From Euborellia annulipes (Eukaryota > Arthropoda > Insecta > Dermaptera > Anisolabididae), in NCBI GenBank assembly GCA_023213315.1, contig JAKCPI010010896.1, positions 62,001-126,000 on the forward strand: DNA of 64,000 bases, written 5' to 3'. Below, one piece after another: positions 22,793 to 34,409 of the stretch. Each line of letters starts with the position of its first letter. The first letter of the stretch is position 1. The notes beneath the pieces were generated by a model that searched no databases, was not told the DNA's origin, and worked only from the letters and a program-made list of their open reading frames with translations. The translations under genes were made by a program, and so were the position numbers.

Positions 22793-23205
22793 GTCTATTC
22801 TGTAAAAACAGACGTTGAAATTTAAAATAAACAAATAGGTTTTAAAAAGTAATGTAAAAAAAAACATCAGCGTTAAAAAATGTAATTCAAAATCACTTCC
22901 TTGCCTCAAATAGCTATTCTGTAAACAAAAATTTTAAAGCCAAAGTAAATAGTGTTAAAAATTAATGCCATGTCTTGGGGGTGTCTTTAATATTTTAACG
23001 TCGTGTTTAAAATAAACATGGCGTGCTCAATTTAAAAAGTAAGGTTATGATTTTGATAGCTTTGAAATAAAAGCAACATGATAACGTCGCTGTTAAAACT
23101 TTGTTTAGAGAATAACATTTTTTTAACTCTGATTGTTTTTACATTACTTTTTAACACCCATTTGTTTATTATAAATTTTAACGTCTGTTTTTAGAGAATA
23201 GACCT
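22793..23205. mobile_element. MITE / fold-back with 45-bp inverted termini
   Basis: Left GGTCTATTCTGTAAAAACAG against right CTGTTTTTAGAGAATAGACC, extending about 45 bp. Non-coding, about 410 bp. Diverged relatives at 25415-25990 share AACGCCG/AACGTCG and ACAGGCGTTAAAATTTAA. Confidence 0.75.
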
Positions 23206-23209
23206 GTGT

Positions 23210-23700
23210 GTGTGTGTTATCTTTTGTAAAAGATCTCGAAGGGGATGAGAAGAGTGCCCCCCCCCCCACTCTTCTTAATGAACGAAAGCAAAGGTCATTT
23301 ACTTGGCCAATCACTAATCACGGGGCTCTCAGTAATTGTCCATTAACATTGACATCTCTATATTTTCTCATTAGTCACCACCACCACCACAACCGGCTTA
23401 AATTAAGACCGAGATAATTATCTCTTACAAGGTATAATAATAAATCTACTCATACGGATCATCTTATTATCAAATTATTTAGATGACTTAAAAGCTATTT
23501 AGCTGTTAAAGCGATTTGTAGATAATTAGAATTTTTTTTATTTACTAATCGATCAGAACGTAATTGACTAGAGTCAACTGGCTAATTACCCTCTAGTATA
23601 ATGTATTTATTCATCTTTTAATTAAATAAATACAACAAAAAGTAGCCAGTGTTGGGATTAAAGCTTGCACTTTTTCGTAGGGAAAATAAATAATAATTTA
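23210..23700. other. No gene seen
   Basis: AT-rich with a C run (23258-23267) and a CAC microsatellite (23377-23392). Confidence 0.5.
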
Positions 23701-23709
23701 TGCGCGTCA

Positions 23710-24106
23710 AAAATAGTGGTACAGTGGACTCCACAAGTGCCTGCCCGAGTAAAAATGATTAAGGGATACACACGCCCGCACCAGGGACACATACAGTAGA
23801 TCAAAAGTGACCAGAAGAAAAATGTGTGTCCCTGGTGCTGGCGTGTATATCCCTGGGTGTCCCTCAAGGTTCACTATGCAGTCCTGCTGCGGGCGTGTGT
23901 ATCCCCTCTATCATTTTTAATCATTTTTACTCGGGTGATCAGCTTGAGAGAGGAACCTTGAGTTTAATCAATCAAACCAATATTTTTAAAATAAATAAAT
24001 TTAAATGCAATTGAAAGGGAAAAGCTACTTTTAAGATAACACTTCATAAAGCTAACAATTTTGGTTGCCTCAGCTCAGGCACTTGTGGCGCCCACTGTAC
24101 ACTTTA
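23710..24106. mobile_element. TA-flanked MITE, interrupted or rearranged copy
   Basis: Left TACAGTGGACTCCACAAGTG and right CACTTGTGGCGCCCACTGTA are inverted termini. A shorter copy lies at 36049-36243. The interior has a duplicated ACACGCCCGC / CGGGCGTGTGTATCCC inverted pair. The 62-codon open frame inside (23826) is not a recognised protein. Confidence 0.65.
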
Positions 24107-24107
24107 T

Positions 24108-24245
24108 TTCTTCTTAAGAAGACCTATGCTAATCTATCTTAATGATACTGTAATTTATTAAACATTTATTATGAAATATCATTATACATCTCTAAATAAA
24201 TTTAACACAAATACATATCATTTTAATAAATAATTACAATTTAAA
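24108..24245 (+). repeat. Copy of a fold-back arm seen at 54932
   Basis: Shares TTTCTTCTTAAGAAG, CTAATCTATCTTAATGATAC and TAAATTTAACACAAATAC with 54932-55055 and, inverted, with 55915-56035. Confidence 0.7.
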
Positions 24246-24310
24246 TAAAACAAAGTCAAAAATGTCGACATTCTTTTATTAACGCCAATTTTCTAATACT
24301 GTATTATCAT

Positions 24311-24480
24311 TACTATATATAAAGCGCTAGCCACTGACTTTCTGTCCCTGTGTGTATGTGCCCGTTCTCTCGCTGATTGGCCAAAGTTACAGAAAGTGTG
24401 AGTCAGAGAGGGTAATTTAAAACTTTAAAATTTTGCAATTGCTCGCCGAAAGTTAGTACCCAGGGAGGGGAGTTTGAAGC
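24311..24480 (+). mobile_element. Helitron-like 5' fragment (second family)
   Basis: Starts TATATATAAAGCGCTAGCC and continues ACTGACTTTCTGTCCCTG; a related start is at 11850. No 3' end was found, so the assignment is tentative. A C run follows at 24491-24501. Confidence 0.3.
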
Positions 24481-24609
24481 TCACTGAGCTCCCCCCCCCC
24501 CTCTCCTGGCCTGTGTGAATCGACTACAAATCAATTGAAATAAATAGAGACATGATTGCCCGGTATTAGATTTACAAGAGTATTCTCGAAGTATTCCTAA
24601 TCATTAGGG

Positions 24610-25290
24610 CTCGGATTTATAGGCACTAAAAATCTTTAAAATAGGCAGGCAACTAAGCACTAAAAATTATTAAAATAGGCACTTAAAAAGGCATTTATTG
24701 TAAAAATAGGCACTTAAAAAGGCACTTTTTTTAGGGTCTTTTCGGCATCTAAGGACATTTAGACCCCATCCCTATTTATTTCAAATGATTTGTAGTCAAA
24801 TCAAATGAAATAAATTTTTCTCGCTTGGGATGGGAAGCGAACCCGGACTCCGGTGCGAGAAGCTAATGTCTTCTCACTGAGCCACGGCTCCCGGGCAAAA
24901 AGGCACTTAAAAGGCATTATTTAAGAAATAATATAAAAAATTTAAAGAATTGATGTCTTATTTTTGGAAACAAAGATAAAACAATTACCTCCTTTGCACA
25001 AAGATGGTGAATAAGGGCGGAGGGGGTGAAGCCCAACTGGGGCGCCGTTTTTCGTTCGACCTTTTTTTTTTTTAGTATTCGAATCTAGTTCGATTTTTTT
25101 TGAATTTTTCTCCGGATTTGTGATATAAATTGAATTTATTGTGAAATTTCAAAAAAAAAGAGCAAATTGGCTTAAAATACCTATTTTAAGTTAAAATACT
25201 AAAATAGGCACTAAAAAGGCATTTATAGATGAAATAGGCACTAAAACCTGAAATCGCCCAAAATAGGCATTATAGGCACTAACAAATGCT
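24610..25290. repeat. Unclassified element with repeated AGGCACTAAAA, split by a SINE
   Basis: The motif AGGCACT(T)AAAA occurs many times at both ends (24620-24720 and 24898-25290). SINE-2 at 24722-24897 sits inside it, bounded by AAAAAGGCACTT repeats. No reading frame. Confidence 0.55.
24722..24897 (-). mobile_element. SINE-2 copy
   Basis: Minus strand. GGTCTTTTCGGCATC tail block, TTATTTCAAATGATTTGTAG, and head ending CACGGCTCCCGGGC. Closely similar to 22593-22765. Confidence 0.8.
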
Positions 25291-25414
25291 CTTATTTTAT
25301 TTAGAATTTATGAAACGTATACATATATATTGGCCTAAATTTTAAGATAAATAAAAAAGGAAATAGGGAAATCCACCCTACTAATCATAATTTCATTAAT
25401 ACATCTCTTTATCA

Positions 25415-26000
25415 ACCTGTAAGCAAAAATTTTAACACCAAAGCGGGGCGTGGCTTTAAGATTTTAACGCCGTATTTAATACACAAACATCGCGGGGGTT
25501 TTTAATCAAAAAGTGAGATTATAATTTTGATAACTGATAATATCATTCAAATCCAATACTTTCTCTCTATATATATTTCATATATAGGGTAAGAGAAAGT
25601 AAAAAGTACACGTTCTGACTCAATCTTTTTTACAGGTGTATTAAAAATAGGTTAACTTTTTAAATTGGGTGTTAAAGTAATAATATATAGCGTTAAGAAT
25701 TTTTCTTAATTTCTCCTCTTTTATGTATGAATCCAACAAATTCCATGACAATTGTCAAAATAATAAATAACCTCACTTAGCATTCTTCTAAAAACAGGCG
25801 TTAAAATTTAACTTTTTCAATTGGATGCTAAAAAATAAAATATATTTAAGGAAGATCAAATGTATTGCTTTATCTTGTCAGTTGTCAAAGTAATAACCTA
25901 ACCTCACTTTTTACTTAAAGACGCCGCCATGTTTGTGTATTAAATAGGGCTTTAAAATCTTAAAGCCACTCTTCTTATATGACATTAATTTTTGACAAAA
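25415..26000. repeat. Diverged copies of the 22793 fold-back family
   Basis: Shares TTAACGCC, GTGGCTTTAAGATTTTAACG and AAAAACAGGCGTTAAAAT-like stretches; a short tail of the two-hairpin family (ATCCAATACTTTCTC to AGAGAAAGTA) lies within it at 25556-25600. 26000-26560 shows only a C run at 26220-26232. Confidence 0.5.
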
Positions 26001-26564
26001 TGTTAACTCTAAACTGATAACCGATTGAAACATAATAATTATTCAAAAAACACTAGGTGATATGTTTTATAGTAGGCCAGACTAAATTTAAATTTTATCT
26101 CTTAAATGGGAACAAGAACAAAAACAATAAACAATTCCTGGTAGGAAAAATGGCTTATTAACATATATATTCCAGGCCTTCTCATTAAATATTTCCTCTT
26201 TATTTTATTTTTCTGTTTTGCCCCCCCCCCCCCACCTGTATTTTATTATTATTAAAATTGTTGTTTTGTATTTTTGACGTGGCTAACCTTACCTACCACC
26301 ACCAACAGCGTACAAGTTTACATATGCACGACACGAACTAAGGTAAATGTAAATATTTACAAGATATGTTTGTGAGACGTTTCATATATACATACACAGG
26401 CCCCAACGCAATGCCATAATAAAATATTTATCATAACGCCACGCTAATAAAATTAAGCCTATCTGTTATATATCGAAATGAATTTACATTTTATAGGAAT
26501 GTTATAAAATAAATAATTTTTTTTTTTTATTCTAATTAAAAAAAAAAATTATTTGTTGTTGTTG

Positions 26565-26632
26565 ATTATGATATTTTTTTAAAACAAAGTTGGAGACAAA
26601 TATCAAATGAATTTATTTTTTTTAGCCTATTA

Positions 26633-26664
<32 letters not shown>

Positions 26665-27683
26665 ATAAAAAAAAAAGTTGCAAACGTGGGTCACTGTTTG
26701 TGTGTGGGTGTGGTAAAAAATCACAAAAGAGCTACCAAGTTGAAATTTTATATTTAAGTCTATGAATTTTTGAATAATTTCGGCCAAAGATTAATAATAC
26801 TTTACTAATGTACTTTTTTAGTTTTTTTTTTTTTTTTTATTTTCTCAAAAGTCGCTCTAACGATTTTGATTAAAATTCATAAATAAACTATTTTTTAGAT
26901 GCTCTTTAAAAAGTATATCAGAAATTTTTCGTCAAAATTGTTTGAAGACAACTTTACTGATGTAATATTTAAGATTTTTCAAATTCACTTTCCGGCTCTT
27001 CCTTCCATAGACCCAATGTTAAATCCCCATTTGGGGATTTGCATGTTAATTTCGATTCAAAAGGGGATCCTCATAACTTTTTACATATTTTTAAAAATGT
27101 TTTACAATTCTTATGAAATTTTATATTTTATTAAGATTATTAGGAGAATTTTTAACCACATTTTTGTATTAAATATTTATTAAAAATATATAAATACTGT
27201 ACAACGTTTCGACTGCTTATTCTGCAGCCGTTATCAAGTACTGTGCACTTGCTCCGACTCAAGTGAACCAACTGTCATGTCCGTTACGTGCCTTTTTATA
27301 TACAGCGACATCAGCGCCATCTGTCGGCATTTCTCTGAAGTTAGATTCAAATTTTCCCGCTATTTTCACTCATTTCCATTGAAGTTAGTCACAATTATCA
27401 AAGCAAATGTTTATTTAGGATTCATAAAATATCCAAATATGAGTTTTAAAATTTTGAAAAATAACCAGAGTTTATTTCAGGCAGTCAACATTTAAAATAC
27501 ACAGAGCCTATGGACATTTTGAATTGATTGACTTTTTTACTTTTTACTTAAGAAATGCATGCAAGTGGTCAAGTTAACTAAGGTGCTATGGTATCTCTCG
27601 ACACAAAAAAATCTGGTGTGACAAGCACAGTACCAAATTTTCGCTTACACAAGATGGTGCGGTCAATCACACCAGATTTTTTT
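26565..27683 (-). mobile_element. Two-hairpin element, old copy with an insertion
   Basis: Minus-oriented: body around 26690-26900 (TTGAAATTTTATATTTAAG, TACTTTACTAATGTACTTTT), a segment shared with 43180-43430, and the TCTGGTGTGAC hairpin at 27604-27683. A fragment of the CTGCAG/CGAAACGTT fold-back family (about 27180-27295) interrupts it. Confidence 0.6.
27180..27295 (-). repeat. Single arm of the CTGCAG / GTCGAAACGTT fold-back family
   Basis: AATACTGTACAACGTTTCGACTG and AGTACTGTGCACTTGCTCCG-type sequence matches both arms at 58975-59110 and 60005-60115. The hammerhead-like core is not conserved in this family (CTGCAGA in place of CTGANGA). Confidence 0.6.
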
Positions 27684-27699
27684 CATTAATTTTACCCGA

Positions 27700-28225
27700 G
27701 GTAAAAATTTTATTATAACAAACGAAATTTGAAACATCCCCCCCCCACTCCCTCTCTAATTAATTAACCTCCAATTATTTATTATCTTTTGTGTTATATT
27801 GAAAAAAAAATCCATTGATCTCTAATTTATTTCTCCCCCTCTCTCTTTTTTTTTTTTTTACATACCAATTATTTTCATAAAAAAAAAACGTGTTTATTTA
27901 TAATTAGAGCTCATTTATGCAGAGGTTAGATTTGCCTGTTTTTATTTTTTTGTATTAACATCGAAATGGTTGATCCTCTGCTGCATCTCGTTAATTAGAG
28001 ATATTGGCAATTCAATTTTCTGAATAATTTGACTTTTAGACAATGCTCTAAATAAATGCCACCCACCCACGCATCAGCATATCACGTTAATCTGTCTCTT
28101 TGAGTGAGGGAGATTCATTTAAAAAAAATATATCTATATATATTTTTTTTTAATTAAAACCTTGAAACAGACTAAAAAAAAAAATCATTTTTGAATAGGA
28201 TGTAAAAATTTGATTTTACGAATAC
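27700..28225. other. No gene seen
   Basis: AT-rich with C and T runs. Nothing recognised. Confidence 0.5.
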
Positions 28226-28893
28226 ATATAAAAAAAAATCTGGTGTGACAGGTCGCACAGCACACAACTATATATTATAAATATAGTTGTGTTTAAGAAA
28301 AAAATTAAAGAGGATGCTTCAAGAAAATCCAATATACTCAATAGAAGAATTCTTCTCACTAAATACAATTCAATGCTGTGTTCTTCTGTTGTTGTAATTT
28401 CAAGTATGTGTTTTTTATTTTATGTGTATAGTCCTGTATATTTTGACGCTTCCACACACTTTCGAGTGTCTATGGAAGAAATAAATAAATAATAAATATA
28501 TAACTTTGTCTTACCTTCGATAATGGAAAGTTGTGTTCTGTGCTTGTCACACCAGATTTTTTTTGTGGTATATTTAGTTTCCGACGAGATATTAAAATTC
28601 AAGATAGTCAAATTTACATCATGTAAAAATATTTATATTTTGTTAACATGGCAACCATTTATCTTTCCTATGAAGTACAAGAGTAAAGTGGTCTTCAAAA
28701 GATTTCAATGGCAAAATGAGTATATACATTTTAAAGAGCATTTAAAAGAAGAATTGATTTTTGAATTTTAATCAAAATGGTTGCAGCAAATTTTTTAGAA
28801 AATCGAAAAAAAAATCTGAAAAAGTACTTTTTTTTAGAAAGAAAACGCTAAATTTTCAGTAATTTTTTATTAGTTTACAAGGCAATATTTCCA

Positions 28894-28928
28894 AATATTT
28901 CGGAGACCTATCGGCACTCCTTCTTCAG
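28894..28928 (-). ncRNA. Hammerhead-like motif
   Basis: CTGAAGA, unpaired A, GGAG/CTCC stem with an 11-nt loop, GAAATATT (palindrome ATAT in place of ACGT), helix I TCCA/TGGA. Confidence 0.6.
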
Positions 28929-29085
28929 TGGATTTCACCATATTCACCACCCTTAGTACGACCCTTACAATTAAAACGCTTGGAAGCGACCATGTTATTC
29001 GTCTAGAAATTATTAATCATTTAACATGATCACTTCCAAGCGTTTTAATTGTCAGGGTCGTACATGATGAATGTGGTGAAATCCA

Positions 29086-29120
29086 CTGAAGAAGGAGTGC
29101 TGATAGGTCTCCGAAATATT
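29086..29120 (+). ncRNA. Hammerhead-like motif
   Basis: CTGAAGA (29086-29092), unpaired A, stem GGAG/CTCC (29094-29097 / 29109-29112), GAAATATT, and helix I TCCA/TGGA (29082-29085 / 29121-29124). All core positions of the hammerhead consensus are present; the extra base before stem II is not in the canonical fold. Confidence 0.6.
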
Positions 29121-29231
29121 TGGAAATATTGCCTTGTAAACTAATAAAAAATTACTGAAAATTTAGCGTTTTCTTTCTCAAATAAACCAACTTCAGCAAC
29201 AACACTTAAGGAGAATTATAACTGAAAAAGT

Positions 29232-29487
29232 GCCCTCGGGGCTTGGTGTAGAGGTTAGCGTGCTAACCTCTTATACCAAACGTCGCGGGTTCTGACCCCA
29301 GGCAGTCCGATGATTTTATTTAAGCCATTTGGCTTAAATAAGAATGTCTGGTCCCCAAATAAATATATATTATTTAATAACGGTTATCGTAAAAGTCTTA
29401 AATGGCCTGAGTTGCCGAAAAGACAGTGTGAATGTGTGTGTGAGTGTGAATGAGAAAAAAGTGTGAATGTTTAAAAAAAAAAAAAAA
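29232..29487 (+). mobile_element. SINE-1, full-length copy
   Basis: GCCCTCGGGGC head, B box GGGTTCTGACCCC, tail block TTAAATGGCCTGAGTTGCCG, A run of 15. Target duplication TGAAAAAGT on both sides (29223-29231 and 29494 onward). Confidence 0.85.
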
Positions 29488-29759
29488 TACAATTGAAAAA
29501 GTACATCTGTAAAGTACTAGTACTCTTTGGCTGATTTTGTTCAAAAGCTTACGTCCCAGAGTGGTGCCTAACTTAAATATAAAATTTCAACCTCGTGGCT
29601 CATTTCGTTCTTTGAGATATTTTGTTCACAGACAGACAGACAGACCATTTTGCGAGCCCCATTTTTTGGACCTCAAAACGTTTATATCCATCAAATTCTC
29701 GATATCTAATTTTTGACATGAATCCAATACTTTCTATAGATATATATAGTAAAAAAAGT

Positions 29760-30480
29760 AAATTTTTTTTTATTAGAAAAATATTTTCCATCAGGTATAT
29801 AAAAAAAAAAGAACAAATCATGATTGGTCCTTTGTTATAAACATCTCGCAGCAACATCGTTTTGCAAATAATCCCTCGCCCCTTTGATCGTCTTGTTCAT
29901 ATTTCCACTCGTCTATCTATGTATTATTATACCCGAGTAGAGAATAGATTTTTCTTCGTTTCAAAGAGTTTTTTTTTTCATGCAGTATTCGATTTCATTG
30001 AGTGTTGGTTGTTTGAACTTGGCAAGAAGCAAATCAGCAACTGTTCTTTCTTTCTCTTTCTTTTATTTCTTTTTTTATATATATATATATAAGTTATGCC
30101 CTGGGCAAGAGAGATACAACATCGTCATCGTCTCGGTAAGCCAACATCAAAAGACTTATACAACAAAACCCAAAAGAACAAATGTTCCAACCACTATTAT
30201 GATTATTAAAAAGAAATGTTGTTTTGTTAATTAAATAAATATTAAGAAATTATATAGGATCAGGATTAATGCACAATCAGACCTTAAAATATGCATGCAT
30301 CCATGCACTATAAAATGACTAAATATGCACAATGAAGCGAAAAAACAGTAAAAATATGCTCTATCATAAATTGAGTCGCATTTTATATTGTATTGACGTG
30401 ACAACGTCTTACAAATCATGTGGCCGGTTAGGGAGGCATGCACGAAAAAGTTTAGCGGCTTGAAAATAACTCCTCTGTCG
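29760..30480. other. No gene seen
   Basis: AT-rich; no family recognised. Confidence 0.5.
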
Positions 30481-30484
30481 TATA

Positions 30485-30800
30485 ATTATGTTGAATATAC
30501 GCTTATTGAGGTATGTCTTTGTGGCTGGAAGTATTTCTACGGCGGAGTCAAAAAAAAAATTGCAAGACATATGCAGCCAAAATTATTTCTAAAGATAGAT
30601 ATTTTATTATGCCGTTCCAAGCTAACGTTTCGGCCACTGGTCTAGGCCATATTCAGAGCTAAAATATTTTCATACATATTATCATCACATGTTATTATTA
30701 CACCTTCTGTACAATACAAATATAAAAATAAATATAATTTATATTTGGCTGCATTTGTCTTGCAATTTTTTTTTGACTCCGCCTTAGAATATACGGTTAG
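30485..30800. repeat. Fold-back with hammerhead-like motif
   Basis: Arms GGCGGAGTCAAAAAAAAA ... GCAAGACATATGCAGCC and GGCTGCATTTGTCTTGC ... TTTGACTCCGCC; between them a motif (30624-30656, minus) and unique sequence. Confidence 0.7.
30624..30656 (-). ncRNA. Hammerhead-like motif
   Basis: CTGAATA (one core change), unpaired T, GGCC/GGCC stem, GAAACGTT, helix I AGCT/AGCT directly flanking. Confidence 0.5.
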
Positions 30801-30809
30801 AAAGAATGA

Positions 30810-31620
30810 TTTTTAAAGCTAAAGATTTCACTATTTATTTTTTTTTCCTATCATTTCATTGTACCGCGCTGCGGCCAGCAGACAGACTTGACGGTCCCCG
30901 GGGCTACTTATTAATATGGGCGACCTCCCCCCCACCCTTATAGTTTTTTTTAGTATGTATAAGGCAATTGTGACCTTCATGCCAACAATTTTTTACACAG
31001 TTTTTGACACAATTTTTGAAACAGTTATACATAGCTTACAATATTTATTTAAAAATTTCCTAAACATAGGGCTACCATAATTTATTCAGGCCAGATCCGG
31101 GCAGACGAGTTCCGGGGGGGGGGGTCTGGGAGTATGGAAAATTTTTTGAAAATTAGACACTTAAATCTGCGTTTTTAGCTATCCTGCGCCTCATGAAAAA
31201 AATTTACAAATGATTTTTTTTTTTAAGGTTATGTAGAAGAAAAAACCAGCGAATGCTTTCCAAGTTAAAATAATTTATTTTTGAGTATTTCGGTATGCCT
31301 AACGCAAACCATCCTCAGTGCATCTAATGATACGATTGTGGAGCGTTTTATATACTTAAAAAATGCATGAGAAGCCATTCTCATTCTATATATGGATGGG
31401 ACAACATCTGATAAGCAACTCACTGAGAGAAAGGTCTCGGGCCCCTTAAGGAAAAAAATTTAAAGAAAATGATTTTTTTTTAATGAAATTTAAACCATCA
31501 AAATTATTTTTTATTAGAATTTTAAGGTTGGAGCGCAAAGGGCCAGGGCCCCTTTAGAGGGCCTACTATATAGTACAAGTCTTGTTAAGAAGAAACAAAG
31601 TTTTTGACGCGCAGTATATA
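30810..31620. other. Mostly nothing; one decayed hammerhead-like motif
   Basis: Contains at 31284-31318 (minus) CTGAGGA, unpaired T, a weak GGT/ACC stem and GAAATAC. A G run lies at 31116-31127. The rest is unrecognised. Confidence 0.4.
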
Positions 31621-31627
31621 TGTCGGC

Positions 31628-31728
31628 ACAAAAAAATCTGGTGTGCCAAGCACAGAATAAAACTTTCAATTACCGAAGATAAGAGAAAGTCGTGGGTGTT
31701 GTGCGACCAGTCACACCAGATTATTTTT
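31628..31728. repeat. TCTGGTGTG hairpin, solo
   Basis: Imperfect hairpin of the two-hairpin family (AAAAAATCTGGTGTGCC ... CAGTCACACCAGATT), 260 bp before a body copy in the opposite orientation. Confidence 0.65.
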
Positions 31729-31989
31729 CTCTTCTTTTTTTTAACTGCTTAGTATATTTCAAATAAATTATTCACATAAAAATTCACCATTTTAAACCAC
31801 GAAAGTTTCATTATTAAATTATAATTTAATGTATGTACCCTCATGCATTTTTTACCCCCCACCCCGCTTCTTTGGTGCTTATAAATGTTAAAAGTGAATT
31901 CTTTATGAGTAATGTAATTTGTTAAGGATCGTTTAAAAATTAAAAAAAAAAAAGCAAATTTATTTTCCTCAACCTCTCTCTCTAACTTT

Positions 31990-32917
31990 CCCCCTTGAAA
32001 TATGAGGGGGGAGGTAGTGGATCAGTCAAAAATTGATGTCGAGATTTTGATGGATATACATGTTTTGAGGTCCCCTGAGTCCAAAAAAGTGGGTCCCGCA
32101 AATTGGTCTGTGTGTGTGTGTGTGTGTGTGTGTATGATGTCGTGTGTGTGGACAGATTTTTAGCATGAAGGAGTTGAGCTAGCGGATTGAAATTTTATAT
32201 TTAACTTAGGTACCTTTGAAGAATCTCAAAATAAGCTTTTGAACAAAATCGGAAAAAGTACTAGTACTTTACTGATGTACTTTTTCAGTTTTTTCGATTT
32301 TCTCAAAATTCCCTCCAAGGATTTTTTTAAATTCATAAATGAACTATTTTTTAGATGCTCTTTAAAATGTATATTCTCATTTTGCGTTGAAATCTCTGAA
32401 GACCACTTTACTCTTGTTCTTCATAGGAAAGATAGAAATGGTTGATGGTAACGGAATTTAAATCTTTTCTTTTATTAGATTAAAAATCAATTATTATTTA
32501 AATTCCCATTTATTTGTGTCTTTAATTGCTTAGGAGAAAACATATATATCCTCTCTCTCCTTGCAAACATTATCGGTTCTCGTCTCATAGGTAATGTTAA
32601 TTTCCTATAGGGATTTGTATGTTAATTTCGATTCAAAAGGGGGTCCTTAGAACTTTTAGGCATTTAAAATTTTTTTCCAATTCTTATGAAATTTTGTATT
32701 TATTTACGATTCTCTATTGTGTATAAAATGTCCAAATATGAGATTAAAATTTTTAAAAATAACCATAGTTATTTCAAGCAGTCAACATTTAAAATGCAAG
32801 TTTGAAACTAAGGTGCTATCGGAAACTAAATATATCTCGACACAAAAAACGGGGAAGACACAACTTCTCTTACCGAAGGGTAAGAGAAAGTTGTGTGTGT
32901 GCATCCAAGATTTTTTA
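31990..32917 (-). mobile_element. Two-hairpin element, minus-oriented
   Basis: Collinear with 42540-43500: GATGTCGAGATTTTGATGG, a GT run (32112-32134), GACAGATTTTTAGCATGAAGG, CTTTAAAATGTATATTCTC, and the decayed hairpin at 32842-32917. Confidence 0.75.
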
Positions 32918-33302
32918 TTATTCTGTATAGTGGATAACCCTTTGGACCAAGTGACATCTTTCTTTCATATTTTCATATTTAACATGCTGATGCATAAAAA
33001 ATAACATTTATATTTAAATTAGTGTAAAAATACAAAAAAAAAAAAAAAAAAGAATAGAATTAATCTGTCTCTTGTCGAATGTCAGCCAACAAAACGCACA
33101 GATGGATTTTTAAAAAAAAATTTTAAACATTTCATATATTTATGATTATGACAACATTTAATGTATAATTATTATTTTACGTTATACTGGCTGGCTTCAT
33201 GGAGTGTAAAATAATTTCTTTATTTTTTTTTTTTTTTAAATTATTAAAAAAACAAAAACAAATTGTCTTTTAAATTACAGTAGAAACGATCAAACACAAA
33301 TG

Positions 33303-33408
33303 AAAAAAAAATCTGGCGGGACTTAGGGAATAGTACACAAAATTTCTGGTAACTTCTGTAATCGAAATGCGATGGCGATGTCTTGTCAGTCACACCAGAT
33401 TTTTTTAT
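33303..33408. repeat. TCTGGTGTGAC-type hairpin, decayed
   Basis: AAAAAAATCTGGCGGGAC ... GTCAGTCACACCAGATTTTTT with a poorly paired middle. A body fragment of the same family lies at 33590-33830. Confidence 0.55.
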
Positions 33409-33434
33409 GTCGGGAAATATTTTAAGGTAAAATT

Positions 33435-33557
33435 TATATATTTAAGAGCGGAGTGTCCGTCTGTCGCTCACACTTTGTTTGACCAGCTTCCCGTTAGAAT
33501 TTTAAAAAGAAATTTTTTATGTTTAAAGAGGACGTCGAAGGCGGGCGGAGCGGCTAG
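33435..33557 (+). mobile_element. Internally deleted Helitron
   Basis: Starts with the GTGTCCGTCTGTCGCTCACAC segment of the 46546 family and jumps to its 3' end, GAAGGCGGGCGGAGCGG followed by CTAG (33554-33557) and T. Confidence 0.6.
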
Positions 33558-33984
33558 TAGCATTTATATTTTGTTATTTTTTTATAAAGTGTATACAAGT
33601 GTGCTTCAAATAATTTTGGGTGGAATATGGGAATATAAATTTTTCTAAACTATAATTGATATTAATAATAATTATGAATTATGAATTTTAATGAAAATCG
33701 TTATGGGTCAATTTTTACAAAATCTAAAAAAAAAAAAAATAACTGAAAAAGTTAATCAGTACTTGGCCGATTTTATTTCCCACGTCAACGAGATACCTAA
33801 CTTAAATCAAATTTCTTTCTTGTGATTGTTTATCACATTTTTTAGCATCAGAGACCATCGAAAACGTGCATTTCCATCTCTTAACACGATCTCATCTTTT
33901 CTTTTAAAATTACAAATAAATGCTATAACTACAGTAGAAAATGGCAAAAGAAAAAGCCCCATCACTTTTGGATAATTAAAAAAT

Positions 33985-34403
33985 ATTAGTATTGAATGTC
34001 ACGCTCTCTGTTTGACCAACTTCCCGTTGGAATTTTGAAACGAAATTTTGCAGTCTTATAAAGGGCGTTATGGAGAAGAGAGTGCAGGAAAAACACTCGG
34101 GTAAAAAATTCCGAAAAATGAATTTGCACTTTGAGTTTTCTCTCGCCTTTTGAAAAATTGAAGCCAATTAATTAAAATAATTAAATATTTAAATCTCTCT
34201 AATAAAAAATAATTAAAATTGTTATATAATTAAATTTTTCTTTTTTTTTTCTTTAGAGAGATAGGGATTGGATAAAGACAGACAGACAGATATTCCGCCA
34301 GTAATATATAAATCGAGTTGACCGAAAAATTGGGGCCTGAAAAGGCGAGGGTCCGCCGCAGGCAGCTGGAGGGGGTCAAGGAGAGCGAAGCCCCCCTGGC
34401 TAG
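33985..34403 (+). mobile_element. Helitron copy
   Basis: Matches 46590-46680 (TTTGACCAACTTCCCGTTGG, GAAACGAAATTTTGCAGTC), then a GC-rich unit (GGCGAGGGTCCGCCGCAGG) and CTAG at 34400-34403 followed by T. Confidence 0.65.
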
Positions 34404-34409
34404 TATTAT

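Larger units (their letters stand above)
28848..29172. repeat. Palindromic fold-back with two hammerhead-like motifs
   Basis: Nearly the whole 325 bp is one palindrome: outer arms from ACGCTAAATTTTCAG to CTGAAAATTTAGCGT, inner arms ACGCTTGGAAG / CTTCCAAGCGT. Each outer arm has a motif core (28894-28928 minus, 29086-29120 plus). Confidence 0.85.
28229..29755 (+). mobile_element. Two-hairpin element with two later insertions
   Basis: 5' hairpin arms at 28229-28270 and 28500-28563 are pushed apart by about 230 bp of extra sequence. The body resumes at 28580 (TTTATATTTTGTTAACATGG), is interrupted from 28827 to about 29492, and resumes to the GAATCCAATACTTTCT end at about 29755. The interruption is a palindromic fold-back (28848-29172) plus SINE-1 (29232-29487), both at the site CTGAAAAAGT. 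Confidence 0.75.
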
